DNA from: Prorocentrum cordatum
Lineage: Eukaryota; Sar; Dinophyceae; Prorocentrales; Prorocentraceae
Direction: 5' to 3'
Length of the DNA stretch: 34,992 bases
NCBI GenBank assembly: GCA_963575745.1
Contig: CAUYUJ010015028.1
Span: 325,001-359,992, forward strand
A model generated the notes under the pieces. It was not told where the DNA came from. It saw only the letters and a list, made by a program, of their open reading frames with translations, and did no database searches. Below, piece by piece: positions 1 to 9,045 of this stretch. How positions within the stretch are numbered: the first letter of the stretch is position 1; each line of letters begins with the position of its first letter. Made by a program: the position numbers and the translations under genes.

Positions 1-936
1 GAAGGAGGTCATGATAAGGACCCCTCCAGGATTTCCAGGGTTTCCAGGGCTCCCCGCAGATCCTGATGCCCCGCACGGGCTGCGCCGCTAATTAGATGCC
101 CTGGCAATCTTGGAACGCACCCTGAGCCAATCTTATCACGATATCATTCTCGCCCTACACATGCCCAGGTCTCCTACGGAATGTTTCTCTGCGCTTCTTC
201 TCCTTCTCCTTTTTCTTCGTCTTCTTCTTTTTCTTATTCTTCTTCTTCGTCTTCTTCGTTTCGCCCTCCAGGGGGCCGCCTTCAGGCCCAGGGCCGTCCA
301 CGACGGATCGGGGGCGCAGAACGGCCAGGGGGGGAGGGTGGGGAGTGCTGGGGTCGCGGGTTGGAACTGGCCCCCCGCACCATGGCCACAGCGCGCGTGG
401 ATTTGGCCTCCACGCGGCCCCGTGAAGCCGCGTACCAAACATCGACGTCATCCCGATATACTAATACTATGTGTGCGTCGCCCCCCAGGGGAGACGCGCG
501 CACCGAGAAATCTTGTAGTACGTGCGTCCTGGCGGGCGCTTTCTGGCCACGCCGCTCGGGAAACGAGTTCCATTACAAGACGGGTACACTACATGTTCGG
601 GTCGGACGCGCGCCTCCAAGGAGGACATACAGTAGTGATATGTCTCTGTGCGCCCCACATAAGGCCACCCCGTGCGCCGGGGGCCACTCCTGCGGGCAGC
701 CGCCGGTCGAGGCCAGAGCGGCCCTCCGTCGGGTACAGCCAGGGCCCCAGGCAAGGAGACCCGGCTAGTGGTAGGGCCCCGGAGCCTTTGATTTGGCGAG
801 AATCACCAAGCCAGGTCTGCCGTAGCTGGTGTTTTTTCCCAACCCTCTTGCGTTGGGCTCTCGTTTTGAATAGAGCACTGCTCGCGCGAACCTTCCTTCC
901 TTCCCGCCTCCCGTCCCTCTCTTCCCCCCTGCCTTT
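1..936. other. Unassigned left flank with TTC-rich tract
   Basis: I see no supportable gene here. Positions 190-264 are an interrupted CTT/TTC tract, which explains the long Leu/Ser frames on plus and the Lys/Arg frames on minus. Positions 452-641 show a weak imperfect inverted arrangement around GATAT, GCGCGC and TGTAGT blocks, which may be a decayed foldback element. Nothing resembles a promoter or a conserved domain. Confidence 0.5.
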
Positions 937-2751
937 GACCTCGCCATCCCTGGGGGGCTGCGATCTGTGAAACTGTCGCCACTTTCGAGGGCTGCTGAGG
1001 GGTACAGCACAGTGGGTACTCACCGCAGACTCAAATTAGACCTCGCCATCCCTGGGGGGCTGCGATCTGTGAGACTGTCGCCACTTTCGAGGCCTGCTGA
1101 GGGGCCCAGCACAGTGGGTACTCACCGCAGACTCAAATTAGACCTCACCATCCCTGGGGGGCTGCGATCTGTGAAACTGTCACCACTTTCGAGGGCTGCT
1201 GAGGGGCACAGCACAGTGGGTACTCACCGCAGACTCAGATTAGACCTCGCCATCCCTGGGGGGCTGCGATCTGTGAAACTGTCGTCACTTTCGAGGGCTG
1301 CTGAGGGGCACAGCACAGTGGGTACTCACCGCAGACTCAAATTAGACCTCGCCATCCCTGGGGGGCTGCGATTTGTGAAACTGTCGCCACTTTCGAGGGC
1401 TGCTGAGGGGCACAGCACAGTGGGTACTCACCGCAGACTCAAATTAGACCTCGCCATCCCTGGGGGGCTGCGATCTGTGAAACTGTCGCCACTTTCGAGG
1501 CCTGCCGAGGGGCCCAGGAGAGTGGGTACTCACCGCAAACTCAAATTAGACCTCGCCATCCCTGGGGGGCTGCGATCTGTGAAACTGTCGCCACTTTCGA
1601 GGGCTGCTGAGGGGCACAGCACAGTGGGTACTCACCGCAGACTCAAATTAGACCTCGCCATCCTTGGGGGGCTGCGATCTGTGAAACTGTCGCCACTTTC
1701 GAGGGCTGCTGAGGGGCCCAGCACAGTGGGTACTCACCGCAGACTCAACTTAGACCTCGCCATCCCTGGGGGGCTGCGATCTGTGAAACCGTCGCCACTT
1801 TCGAGGGCTGCTGAGGGGCACAGCACAGTGGGTACTCACCGCAGACTCAGATTAGACCTCGCCGTCCCTGGGGGCTGCGATCTGTGAAACTGTCGCCACT
1901 TTCGAGGGCTGCTGAGGGGCCCCTCACAGTGGGTACTCACCGCAGATTCAGATTAGACCTCGCCATCCCTGGGGGGCTGCGATCTGTGAAACTGTCGCCA
2001 CTTTCGAGGGCTGCTGAGGGGCACAGCACAGTGGGTAATCTCCGCAGACTCAGATTAGACCTCGCCATCCCTGGGGGGCTGCGATCTGTGAAACTGTCGC
2101 CACTTTCGAGGGCTGCTGAGGGGCCCAGCGCACTGGGTACTCACCGCAGACTCAAATTAGACCTCGCCATCCCTCTGGGGCAACGATCTGTGAAACTGTC
2201 GCTACTTTCGAGGGCTGCTGAGGGGCACAGCACAGTGGGTACTCACCGCAGACTCAGATTAGACCTCGCCATCCCTGGGGGGCTGCGATCTGTGAAACCG
2301 TCGCCACTTTCGAGGGCTGCTGAGGGGCCCAGCACAGCTGGTACCCACCGCAGACTCAAATTAGACCTCGCCATCCCTGGGGGGCTGCGATCTGTGAAAC
2401 TGTCGCCACTTTCGAGGCCTGCTGAGGGGTCCAGCGCACTGGGTACTCACCGCAGACTCAAATTAGACCTCGCCATCCCTCTGGGGCTGCGATCTGTGAA
2501 ACTGTCGCCACTTTCGAGGGCTGCTGAGGGGCCCAGCACAGCGGGTACTCACCGCAGACTCAAATTAGACCTCGCCATCCCTGGGGGGCTGCGATCTGTG
2601 AGACTGTCGCCACTTTCGAGGGCTGCTGAGGGGCCCAGCACAGTGGGTACCCACCGCAGACTCAAATTAGACCTCGCCATCCCTGGGGGGGCTGCGATCT
2701 GTGAAACTGTCGCCACTTTCGAGGGCTGCTGAGGGGCACAGCACAGTGGGT
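937..2751. repeat. 102-bp satellite array, about 17.8 units
   Basis: Eighteen copies of the core CTTTCGAGG recur about every 102 bp, from near 978 to near 2714. Each unit also carries CCATCCCTGGGGGGCTGCGA, GTGAAACTGTCGCC, a GGGTACTCACCGCAGACTC block and AAATTAGACCTCG. Since 102 is 3 x 34, the array reads as two long plus-strand frames made of 34-residue repeats. This is probably not protein: one unit near 1870 has five G instead of six and breaks the frame, and another near 2688 has seven. Variants are shared between units: the AGCGCACTGG variant occurs with CCCTCTGGGG in the units near 2130 and near 2435. On the minus strand every unit shows GCGGTGAGTACC, which resembles a 5' splice site. 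The array begins abruptly after GCCTTT and ends abruptly before TTCCCGCACG. Confidence 0.95.
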
Positions 2752-2839
2752 TTCCCGCACGTTTTTCTCCTGCTCTTCGTGCCCGACTCCCCATGTCCTC
2801 TTCGAGCTTGTAGCTGGGCGAGAGTGCGCGAAGGTAGGT

Positions 2840-3200
2840 TTAAATCGGGCATGTCCCCCTGCAGGAGGAATATACAAAAATAGTCAAACAATAGTCTGGG
2901 GACGACTTTTTGAGTACTCTGGGTTTCTTGATAAGCGTAGGGGGGTACCCCGAGCGGCTGCCGTCCAGAGGGGGGCAGCAAGGGGGGGCGCGGCGCTCGT
3001 GGCTCGTGGTGGTGCGAGGTGCGCGAAGGCACGCAGGGTCAAGGCGGGCCTGTTCCCCTGCAGGAGGAGGGTGCAAGAGCAGTCAAACAGATATTTCGGG
3101 GACGACTTCTTGAGGATTGGTTTGGCTGTGTTTGAGCATGTTCTTTTTGCTTTCCTGCTTTCCTCCCAAATCTGCCTGTACGGGGACATGCCCGACCTGA
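2840..3200. mobile_element. Family A inverted-repeat element, copy 1, with duplicated left end
   Basis: The right end (about 3170-3200) reads CTGTACGGGGACATGCCCGA. It is the inverted complement of the left ends at 2845 (TCGGGCATGTCCCCCTGCAG) and at 3044 (GCGGGCCTGTTCCCCTGCAG). Eight bases before the first left end (AGGTAGGT, 2832-2839) match 7 of 8 bases after the right end (AGGGAGGT, 3201-3208), a good target-site duplication. The left end occurs twice because a stretch of about 195 bp, including the flank GTGCGCGAAGG, was tandemly duplicated (2824 and 3019). The interior has the family's GTCTGGGGACGAC-like block. There is no coding capacity, so this is a non-autonomous element. Confidence 0.7.
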
Positions 3201-3261
3201 AGGGAGGTGGGCCATGGTTGTGCGTGCCTTTTGTTGCGGCTTGCGTATGTGTTGACTCTTC

Positions 3262-3315
3262 TTTTGTGAAGTCGTTCGTCGAAGATCCCCCCGTAGCAGG
3301 ACATGCCCGACTCAA
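3262..3315. mobile_element. Family A solo right end
   Basis: The stretch GATCCCCCCGTAGCAGGACA followed by TGCCCGACTCAA matches the right terminus of family A. No matching left end lies in the preceding 60 bp. It may be a truncated copy or the displaced end of a second overlapping insertion. Confidence 0.55.
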
Positions 3316-3387
3316 GAGTGGGGCTCCTGGCGACGGTTTTTCTGCCCTCTTTCTGGGGCCTCCTGGGGCTTCGCGTCGCCACGGCTG

Positions 3388-3565
3388 ATGGGCAGGTTTT
3401 CCACCACCACCACCGTAAGTTGGAGGGGGAAGGAGGAGGAGGAGGAGGAGGAGGAGGACGAAGAGGAGAAGGATGAGGAGGAGGTGGAGGAGGCGGAGGA
3501 GGAGGCGGCGGAGGAACCCCTCCCCTTCCAACTTATGGTGGTGGTGGTGGAAAACAGGCCCAGCA
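3388..3565. mobile_element. Inverted-repeat element M enclosing a GGA tract
   Basis: The left arm (3388-3431) contains GGTTTTCCACCACCACCACC then GTAAGTTGGAGGGG. The right arm (about 3516-3565) is its inverted complement, with CCAACTTATGGTGGTGGTGG followed by TGGAAAACAGG. The arms match over roughly 40 bp. Between them is an interrupted GGA tract (about 3432-3515). ACGGCTG occurs directly before (3381-3387) and directly after (3566-3572), a likely 7-8 bp target duplication. The element has no coding capacity. It shows a GGA microsatellite contained inside a transposon-like unit. Confidence 0.75.
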
Positions 3566-3689
3566 ACGGCTGGGCCCGCCGCGGAGAGAAGTGGGCCGGG
3601 ATGGAGCCCGGGAGCGACGCCTACGGGAACTGCCTCTGAGCGAGGCGTTGGGCCGGGCGGGAGAGCCGCCGCTGACTCGCCTGGCCCTC

Positions 3690-3955
3690 CTCCGAGAGGA
3701 GGAGGAGGTAGGAGGAGGAGGAGGAGGAGGAGGAGGAGGAGATGGACAAGGAGGAGATGGACAAGGAGGAGGAGGAGATGGGGAGGAGGAGGAGGAGGAG
3801 GAGAAGAGGAGGGAGGGGGAGGATGGGACGGAAGAGGAGGAGGAGGAGGAGGAGGAGGAGGAAGAGAAGGGGGGGAGGATGGGACGGAGGAGGATGGGAC
3901 GGAGGAGGAGGAGGAGGAGGAGGAGGAGGAGGAGGAGGAGGAGGAGGGCGGGAGG
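3690..3955. repeat. GGA/GGAT microsatellite block
   Basis: This is a long GGA tract with interspersed GATGGACAAGGAGGA and GGGAGGATGGGACGGAGGAG units, so it is a mixed microsatellite/minisatellite. All Glu-, Gly- and Arg-rich frames here come from the repeat. The purine-only strand could form triplex DNA. Confidence 0.95.
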
Positions 3956-4790
3956 GGAGCCGGAGTGGTTGGCGGCGCGCAGTGGTCGGCTGCGCTCAGG
4001 AGTGGCCCAGGCCCCCTGGAAACCGCGCGGCAGAGGTCGGAAGGGCGGGGGGCCGAGGAGTGAGTGCCGAGATCTTGCAGGCTCGAAGCAGGATCGAGGT
4101 TGGCGGGGGAGGCGAGAGGAGGGGGATTGGGGGGTTGGAGATCGATGAGCAGAGCGGAGGTCCAAGCGAGGAGAGCTCGTCGGTGGAGGTGGATCGAGGT
4201 TACACTCTGGGATCGATGCTTTGCGGGCGCCTTCTTATCACGTAGAGGCCCGCCTCGATCAATCGAAGCTATCGAAGCCTGATTTGGAGAAACTGTCTGC
4301 AACGATAGCTCAGAGCGGGTAGTTCGATAGATCGACAGTTTCACGATCGACCTGTCGCCGTCCGTCTCTGCCGAGCTGGTTCTGCTCCGCCAGGCCCCCC
4401 GGGGCCCGGCCGCCGCAGTGTGCAGACGTCGCTCGTCGAGTGCGCGGGGCGGGATGCCCAGGGAGTGCCGTGGCCCTCGGGCCTGGCGGCCACGCGGTGC
4501 AGGGCGGGCGGGGCGGGGCGGGAGGTCCTCCTGCTTCTTTGGTTTTGAGCAAAGAGTTGTGCATCGCCTGCGTGTGTTTTAGGCGAGGACCATCGCTTGG
4601 AGCATCCTGGATCTTGTGACACAAAGGCACGCGCGAGACCGGAGAATGCACGGGGAGCGGACGTCCGGGCGAGGGCGAGCCGTCGGCGCGCGCGCCTCGA
4701 AGGTTTCCGTTCGGGTCGGGCGACAGGCGGGGGCGGGCGCCGGAATCGGGGGTGACGCCGGCGCGTGCCCTTCGAAGGTTCCTGTTCGGT
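3956..4790. other. Unassigned GC-rich region with small inverted repeats
   Basis: I see no supportable gene. Around 4255-4355 there are nested inverted repeats: GAAACTGTC (4288) with GACAGTTTC (4334), and AGCTATCG with CGATAGCT. The minus-strand reading near 4315-4351, GATCGTGAAACTGTCG, differs by one base from the GATCTGTGAAACTGTCG core of the 102-bp satellite. It may be a relic monomer or a chance match. Confidence 0.45.
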
Positions 4791-4794
4791 TACG

Positions 4795-4862
4795 AGGGGC
4801 ACCTTTGGGAGATAGGCTCATGGGTGGGGGGGGGGCGGGCGCATCGACCCCCAATTGCCGAT
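4795..4862. mobile_element. Family B left-end fragment
   Basis: The stretch has a GAGGGGCA start, a G-rich run, then GCGCATCGACCCCCAATTGC. This follows the left end of the family B element at 21123 in order and spacing. The rest of the element is missing. Confidence 0.5.
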
Positions 4863-4950
4863 TCCTCGCCTGTGGCTGCCCGAAGGCACACCCCGCAAGG
4901 AGCGCGCGTCGCGACAGCAAGCACGACGGGGCGCTTTCGGTTGCTGCTTT

Positions 4951-5085
4951 CGGCCTGCGGGGGCCTTCGCCGGGCCCCGGGGCCGTCAAAGAGCAGCTCG
5001 CGGGATGAAGAAGAGGTCCCGCCAGGGAGGTGCTCCAGACCTCGTTGCGAAATAAGACGTCGGAGGTCTGGGGAGGGTTGCGAGA
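4951..5085 (-). repeat. Dispersed repeat K, copy 1 (coding-like on minus)
   Basis: The stretch shares GGCCTGCGGGGGCC, a CCGGGGCCGTCAAA core, and further on ACGTCGGAGGTCTGGG, with copies near 21014, 25630 and 34728. Read on minus, the core gives ELLFDGPGARRRPPQAES, and the copy near 21014 gives ESLFGGPGAQRRPPQAD in the same frame. Several differences between the two are synonymous, including CGA/AGA and AGG/CGG exchanges. I do not recognise the protein. It could be a dispersed fragment of a multicopy gene or simply a conserved repeat. Confidence 0.5.
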
Positions 5086-5845
5086 TCTCGTACACAGCTG
5101 GATTCTCGTGCCCAGCTGGGTCGAATGTCACTTCGGTCCCAAACAGACGAATTGTAACGCTTTCTCTGACGGGTGGGCGCGCTGCCAAAGTGCGCGCCCA
5201 TCATCGTCCGAGTTCAGGCCATGCGTACGTGCTATCTGATATCGTGGTTGTTGATGCCATGCGCACTTCGCAGGAGTGGCGGGTGGGCGCCCACCTGCCG
5301 CCGCGCCCCCTCGGGCACGCGCTCTTGTCCCTCCACTGCGTGCAGGACTGCGCCCATGAAGACGCCGTGCTGCCGTGCTCTGTCCCATTCACCACGGCTC
5401 CCGCTGCCACCTGCCACCTCCGTCGGCGACGTGCCCAGGCGCGCAGTGGCGATGCGCGCTCCTCCGCGGCCCCCCCCCCGTCTCGCCCCCCGCTCCCGCC
5501 ACCTCCGCGCCCCTGTCCGTGGCAGCGTCGGGCGCCCGCCTGCGCTGCCCAGCCCCCCCCCCCCGAAGGCAGAACACCCAGGTGCTGAAGGAGGCCTGGG
5601 AGAGGCCCCGCCCCCGCCCCCCGAAGCGCGCAACCGGCAGGTGCAGGAGGTCCCCCCGGCGGGAGCGGGAAGGTCAAATCGTGCGCCGGGTCCTCCGGGA
5701 GGGGGCGGCGCGAGGGCCGCAGGGCGCGAGGAGAACTCCGCGCCGCGCGTCGGGGGGGGGTGCCATGCGCGGAGCCTAGTGGCCCATAGGGCACCAGAGG
5801 GCGCCCTCTCCCGGCCACTTCGCCGCCCCCGGCCTGGGGGGGACT
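5086..5845. other. Unassigned C-rich region
   Basis: No gene is supportable. All frames are open for long stretches because the DNA is GC-rich. Homopolymer C runs at 5468-5500 and near 5562 make reading frames unreliable. I see no recognisable domain. Confidence 0.4.
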
Positions 5846-6036
5846 TCTCCTCCTCCTCCTCCTCCTCCTCCTCCTCCTCCTCCTGCTCCTCCTCCTCCTC
5901 CGCCTCCTCCTCCTCCTCCTCCTCCTCCCCCCTCCTCCTCCTCCTCCTCCTCCTCCTCCTCCTCCTCCTCCTCCTCCTCCTCCTCCTCCTCCTCCTCCTC
6001 CTCCTCCTCCCCCTCCTCCTCCCCCTCGGAGTGGAG
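5846..6036. repeat. TCC microsatellite
   Basis: About 190 bp of almost pure TCC, with a few TGC, CGC and CCC interruptions. The GGA strand is minus. The poly-Ser, poly-Leu, poly-Glu and poly-Gly frames are repeat artefacts. Confidence 0.97.
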
Positions 6037-6223
6037 GCGAGGGGCGGGGGCGATGGCCTCGGGGCTCGGGTCGGACGAGCCAGGGCAGCCGGGCCTACAG
6101 CGAAGGGACGAGGAGCCACGGGTGCGCGGGCAGCAGAGCCGCCACGGGTGCGCCACGGCGAGGCCGAGCGCACGGGGAGGAGCCCTGGAGGGGGGGCCGG
6201 CGTCGGACGAGCGGGGCGGACAG

Positions 6224-6599
6224 AAAAAGGTCATGAGGGGAACAATACTAGGGAAACGAAGAAGGACATGAATAGAACAACTCGGAGGTCCGCGCGGATT
6301 TCTCGGATCCGCTCTGGACCCCTCTGGCTGCGCCTCCGGCGCCGCCCCTGGCGCGCTCCGCGCGTCAGGGAGGGCGTTCCAGCGCCGATCCGAGAACTCC
6401 GCGCGGACCTCCGAGTTGTTCTATTCATGTCGTTCTTCGTTCCCCCAGATACACATACACAAGTAACCGTCGATTCCCCAGAAAAGATTGGAGAATATGG
6501 GAAACGGTGGGGAAGACGACACCCCAGAACAGATGGGAAAATATGGGGTAATCCTGGGCTTTGTGTCTCTTCATTTGTGTGCGTCCCCGGGCCACTTCA
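6224..6599. mobile_element. Family F element, copy 1, split by a family C insertion
   Basis: When the C element at 6249-6448 and one ATAC are removed, the left end reads AGGGGAACAATACACATACA. This aligns with AGGGGAAAAAACACACAGAC at the start of the F copy at 13164. The rest also aligns: TCGATTCCCCAG, GAATATGGGAAA, GGGGAAGAC and TTTGTGTGCGTCC. GACAG flanks it on both sides (6219-6223 and 6600-6604), a possible 5-bp target duplication. Without the insertion the element is about 172 bp. It is non-coding. Confidence 0.7.
6249..6448. mobile_element. Family C foldback element, copy 1
   Basis: This is a 200-bp near-perfect inverted repeat. The left arm GACATGAATAGAACAACTCG and GGAGGTCCGCGCGGA is mirrored by the right arm TCCGCGCGGACCTCCGAGTT, then GTTCTATTCATGTC. 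The arms extend over about 75 bp each, around a GC-rich centre (GCGCCGCCCCTGGCGCGC). ATAC lies directly on both sides (6245-6248 and 6449-6452). The flanking DNA rejoins to a continuous family F element when C and one ATAC are removed. It has no coding capacity. Confidence 0.85.
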
Positions 6600-7081
6600 G
6601 ACAGGGGTTTCATGGAATCTTCTGCGAGCAGCTGGCTTCGGCCCCACCGCCGGGCGCTCTTCCTCTATGCAATTGGCGCCTCCCAGCGTCGCCATCAGGC
6701 GCCCAGGAAAGCCAGCTGCGTGAGCAGATTCACTGCCCCGCCCCCCTTGGCAGTGCCCCCTCTCGTCCGGCCCGAAGCGTGGCAGGCGGGTCTGGAGGGA
6801 AGCGGGTTGAAGGGGGAAACGTGTCTGCGTGAGCAGAGATTGTCTCCACTCTAGGCCTGGCGTGCCTACCACAGCCCTGGGAGCTAGCCTGGTGTGCTGC
6901 TCTCCCCATACTGGGAAGTCCTCGCCGCCTTGCGGCTGTGTTCTCTTTCACCAGGCTTTGGTAGTATGGATGGCACGTGCAACTGGTTATGGGAAGTGGC
7001 ACGTACAATGGAGTCAACGGCCCACCGTGGCAGGCTGCCTCCACCTCCCCTTCCTGTTTTTCTTCCAAGGCTGCGACGGTT

Positions 7082-7558
7082 AGTCGCTCTTCTCCTCCTG
7101 CGGTCCCTGCATCCGCTTACCAGCACCGCGGAGACAAGTGAGACGAGCAGCGCTACGCTGACGAGCACAAGAAGGCCCAACACCACTGGCCCAAGCACAA
7201 CGGGGCTGAGCAGCACGTCGCCGACCAGCACCGCCAAGACAAACGACGGCACGGCAACGGCAACAATGAGACTAGTAGCGCGACGTTGATGAACACCGCG
7301 GGCTCCAGCACAACGGAGTCGAGGGGCACGTCGTTGACCAGCCCCACCGCGACAAGCAGCACGGCAACGTTCACCAGGGAGTCGTGCAGCACGATTTTGT
7401 TGAGCACACCAGTGTCCAGATACGTGGGTTCCAGCTTAACGGGATCGAGCAGCACGTCGCTAACCAGTACCATTGGGACAAACACCACGGCAACGTGGCC
7501 TGGTACTCTCACCTCAGCTACCTGGGGTGCCCAGGCGCACAGGGTATATAATCGATAA
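7082..7558 (+). pseudogene. Ser/Thr-rich repeat protein fragment, frameshifted
   Basis: Three degenerate repeats begin with GAG at 7140, 7268 and 7379. The first two start ETSSATL, and all share an STS-P/L-TST core followed by TN and TAT residues. Units are about 37-43 residues and very rich in Ser and Thr, like a mucin-type or stalk region. The step from unit 1 to unit 2 is 128 bp, so the frame changes; the step from 2 to 3 is 111 bp and keeps frame. The first part lies in the frame of 6894-7289, the second in that of 7286-7558. I do not recognise a family. A decayed coding repeat is the simplest view, and a non-coding tandem repeat is the alternative. Confidence 0.4.
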
Positions 7559-7584
7559 GAATGTGTCGCTTCCCACAGGAGCTT

Positions 7585-7684
7585 AGTTGGCACAGTCAGG
7601 GTTGGCATAGCCAGGGTTGGCACAGTCATGGTTGGCATAGTCAGCGCGGTCCGACATGTTACAGCCACGATTGGCGTAGTCAGC
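7585..7684. repeat. 15-bp tandem repeat GTTGGCAYAGYCAGG
   Basis: Four adjoining 15-bp units of the type GTTGGCACAGTCAGG / GTTGGCATAGCCAGG occur at 7588-7645. A fifth related unit, ATTGGCGTAGTCAG, follows at 7671 after a 25-bp gap. Confidence 0.85.
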
Positions 7685-7714
7685 AACTGCTCGAGTAAAT
7701 GTTCTACCGTTGTC

Positions 7715-8110
7715 CTCCTCTCCTCTCACACCGTGTGCCTGGCGTGCACTTCCTTTCCTCCCCTCCAGCATCCTAATGCTGCAGCGGGTATGCACAGGGT
7801 TATGGTGGGTTTCCTCCTCTCACACCATGTGCCTGGCTTGCACTTCCCTCCCTCCCTTCCTGCATCCGAACGCTGCAGCGGTTAGCTGCCACACCGGGGT
7901 GCCTACCGTGCCTGGCGTGCACTTCCACTCCTCTCCTCCTGCCTGTGCCCGGCGCGCACTTCCTTCCATCCCCTCCTGCATCATTATGTTGCAGCGGTTA
8001 ACTGCGACACCAGGGTGCCTACCGTGCCTGGCGTGCACTCCCCCCCTTTTCCTCCTGCACCCGGGTGCTTTCCCTCCTGTTGGCTGGCGGCTGGGGTCTG
8101 CTGCCTAATA
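7715..8110. repeat. Tandem repeat with GTGCCTGGCGTGCACTTCC units
   Basis: The core TGCCTGGCGTGCACTTCC or a close variant occurs near 7736, 7829, 7910, 7945 (variant CCCGGCGCGCACTTCC) and 8028. It is followed by CT-rich DNA and, in several units, by a GCTGCAGCGG block. Spacing varies from about 35 to 95 bp, so the array is irregular. It is non-coding as far as can be seen. Confidence 0.8.
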
Positions 8111-8132
8111 CTGTTTCCTGATGGCGCCCACG

Positions 8133-9045
8133 TGGTTTGGAATCATGCAAGGGTTCACACAAGGAGTGGTCTTGCGTCACATTCGCTGTGGTCAGGTGCC
8201 CCCTGGCCAGCTCCTACTGACACCGAAGGTTCCAGTGGGTCTTTCGCTACACTGCCTACCTTACGGTACCTGGACCTCGGGTTCGACCGTGTGGCTCTGT
8301 ACGCTCGTTTGCCGACATTCTCCTGCATGGACTTGGCTTTCGACAGGTGTTACAGGGTTTACTGCCGTGTGCAGTCTTTTTCTTGAACTCATGCGAGGGC
8401 TCACGTAGGGAATGGAGCTGCGTTGCATTATCTGAGGTCAGGCCCCCCCCTGGTCTGGAAGTCATGCAAGGACTCACGCAGGGAACGGTGCTGCGTCGCA
8501 GTCGAGGCAGGTGCCCCCTGGCCTGCTCCTGGCTGGTGTCGGCCCCCAGCCCGGGAGGTTCCAGTGGGTTTCTGGCTACACTGGCCTACCTTACGGTACC
8601 TGGACCTCGGGTTCGGCAAGTGTGGCTCTGTACGCTCGTTGGCTGACGTTCTCCTGCATGGACTTCGCTTTCGACAAGAGTTACAGGTGTTACTGCCGTT
8701 TGCAGTCTTTTTCTTGAACTCATGCAAGGGCTCACACAGGGAATGGAGCTGCGCTGCATTATCTGAGGTCAGGTTCCCCCTTGGTCTGGAAGTCATGCAA
8801 GGACTCACGCAGGGAACGGTGCTGCGTCGCAGTCGAGGTCAGGTGCCCCCTGGCCTGCTCCTGGCTGGTGTCGGCCCCCAGCCCGGGAGGTTCCAGTGGG
8901 TCTCCCGCTACGCTGCCTACCTTACGGTACCTGGACCTCGGGTTCGGCAAGTGTGGCTCTGTACGGTCGTTGGCGGACGTCCTCCGGCATGAACTTCGCT
9001 TTTGACAAGTGTTACAGGTTGTATTGCCGTTTGCAGTCTTTTCGG
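8133..9045. repeat. Higher-order tandem repeat, 318/331-bp units, 2.8 copies
   Basis: The word TGGTYTGGAA begins units at 8133, 8451 and 8782. All units share TACCTTACGGTACCTGGACC, GGGTTCG and TGCAGTCTTTT. The last unit is cut short at 9045. Each full unit holds two related sub-repeats of about 67 bp: one starting TGGAAGTCATGCAAGGACTC, the other TGAACTCATGCAAGGGCTC, both followed by CACRCAGGGAAYGG and GAGGTCAGG. Internal duplication therefore preceded the tandem amplification. Confidence 0.92.

Noticed and set aside
967-2732. Two long frames of 34-residue repeats as a repeat protein
   Set aside because: Starts are GTG inside the repeat, single-base indels break the frame, and the array edges are not at codon or splice boundaries.
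2884-4344. 486-codon minus-strand Pro/Ser/Leu-rich frame
   Set aside because: Spans family A and M elements and two GGA tracts; composition comes from the repeats.
4790-5188. 132-codon minus frame with normal composition
   Set aside because: It overlaps repeat K and a family B fragment. Only the K part shows possible conservation, so the whole frame is not called.
5173-6723. 516-codon plus-strand frame
   Set aside because: Crosses a TCC tract and the nested C/F elements, so it cannot be a single gene.
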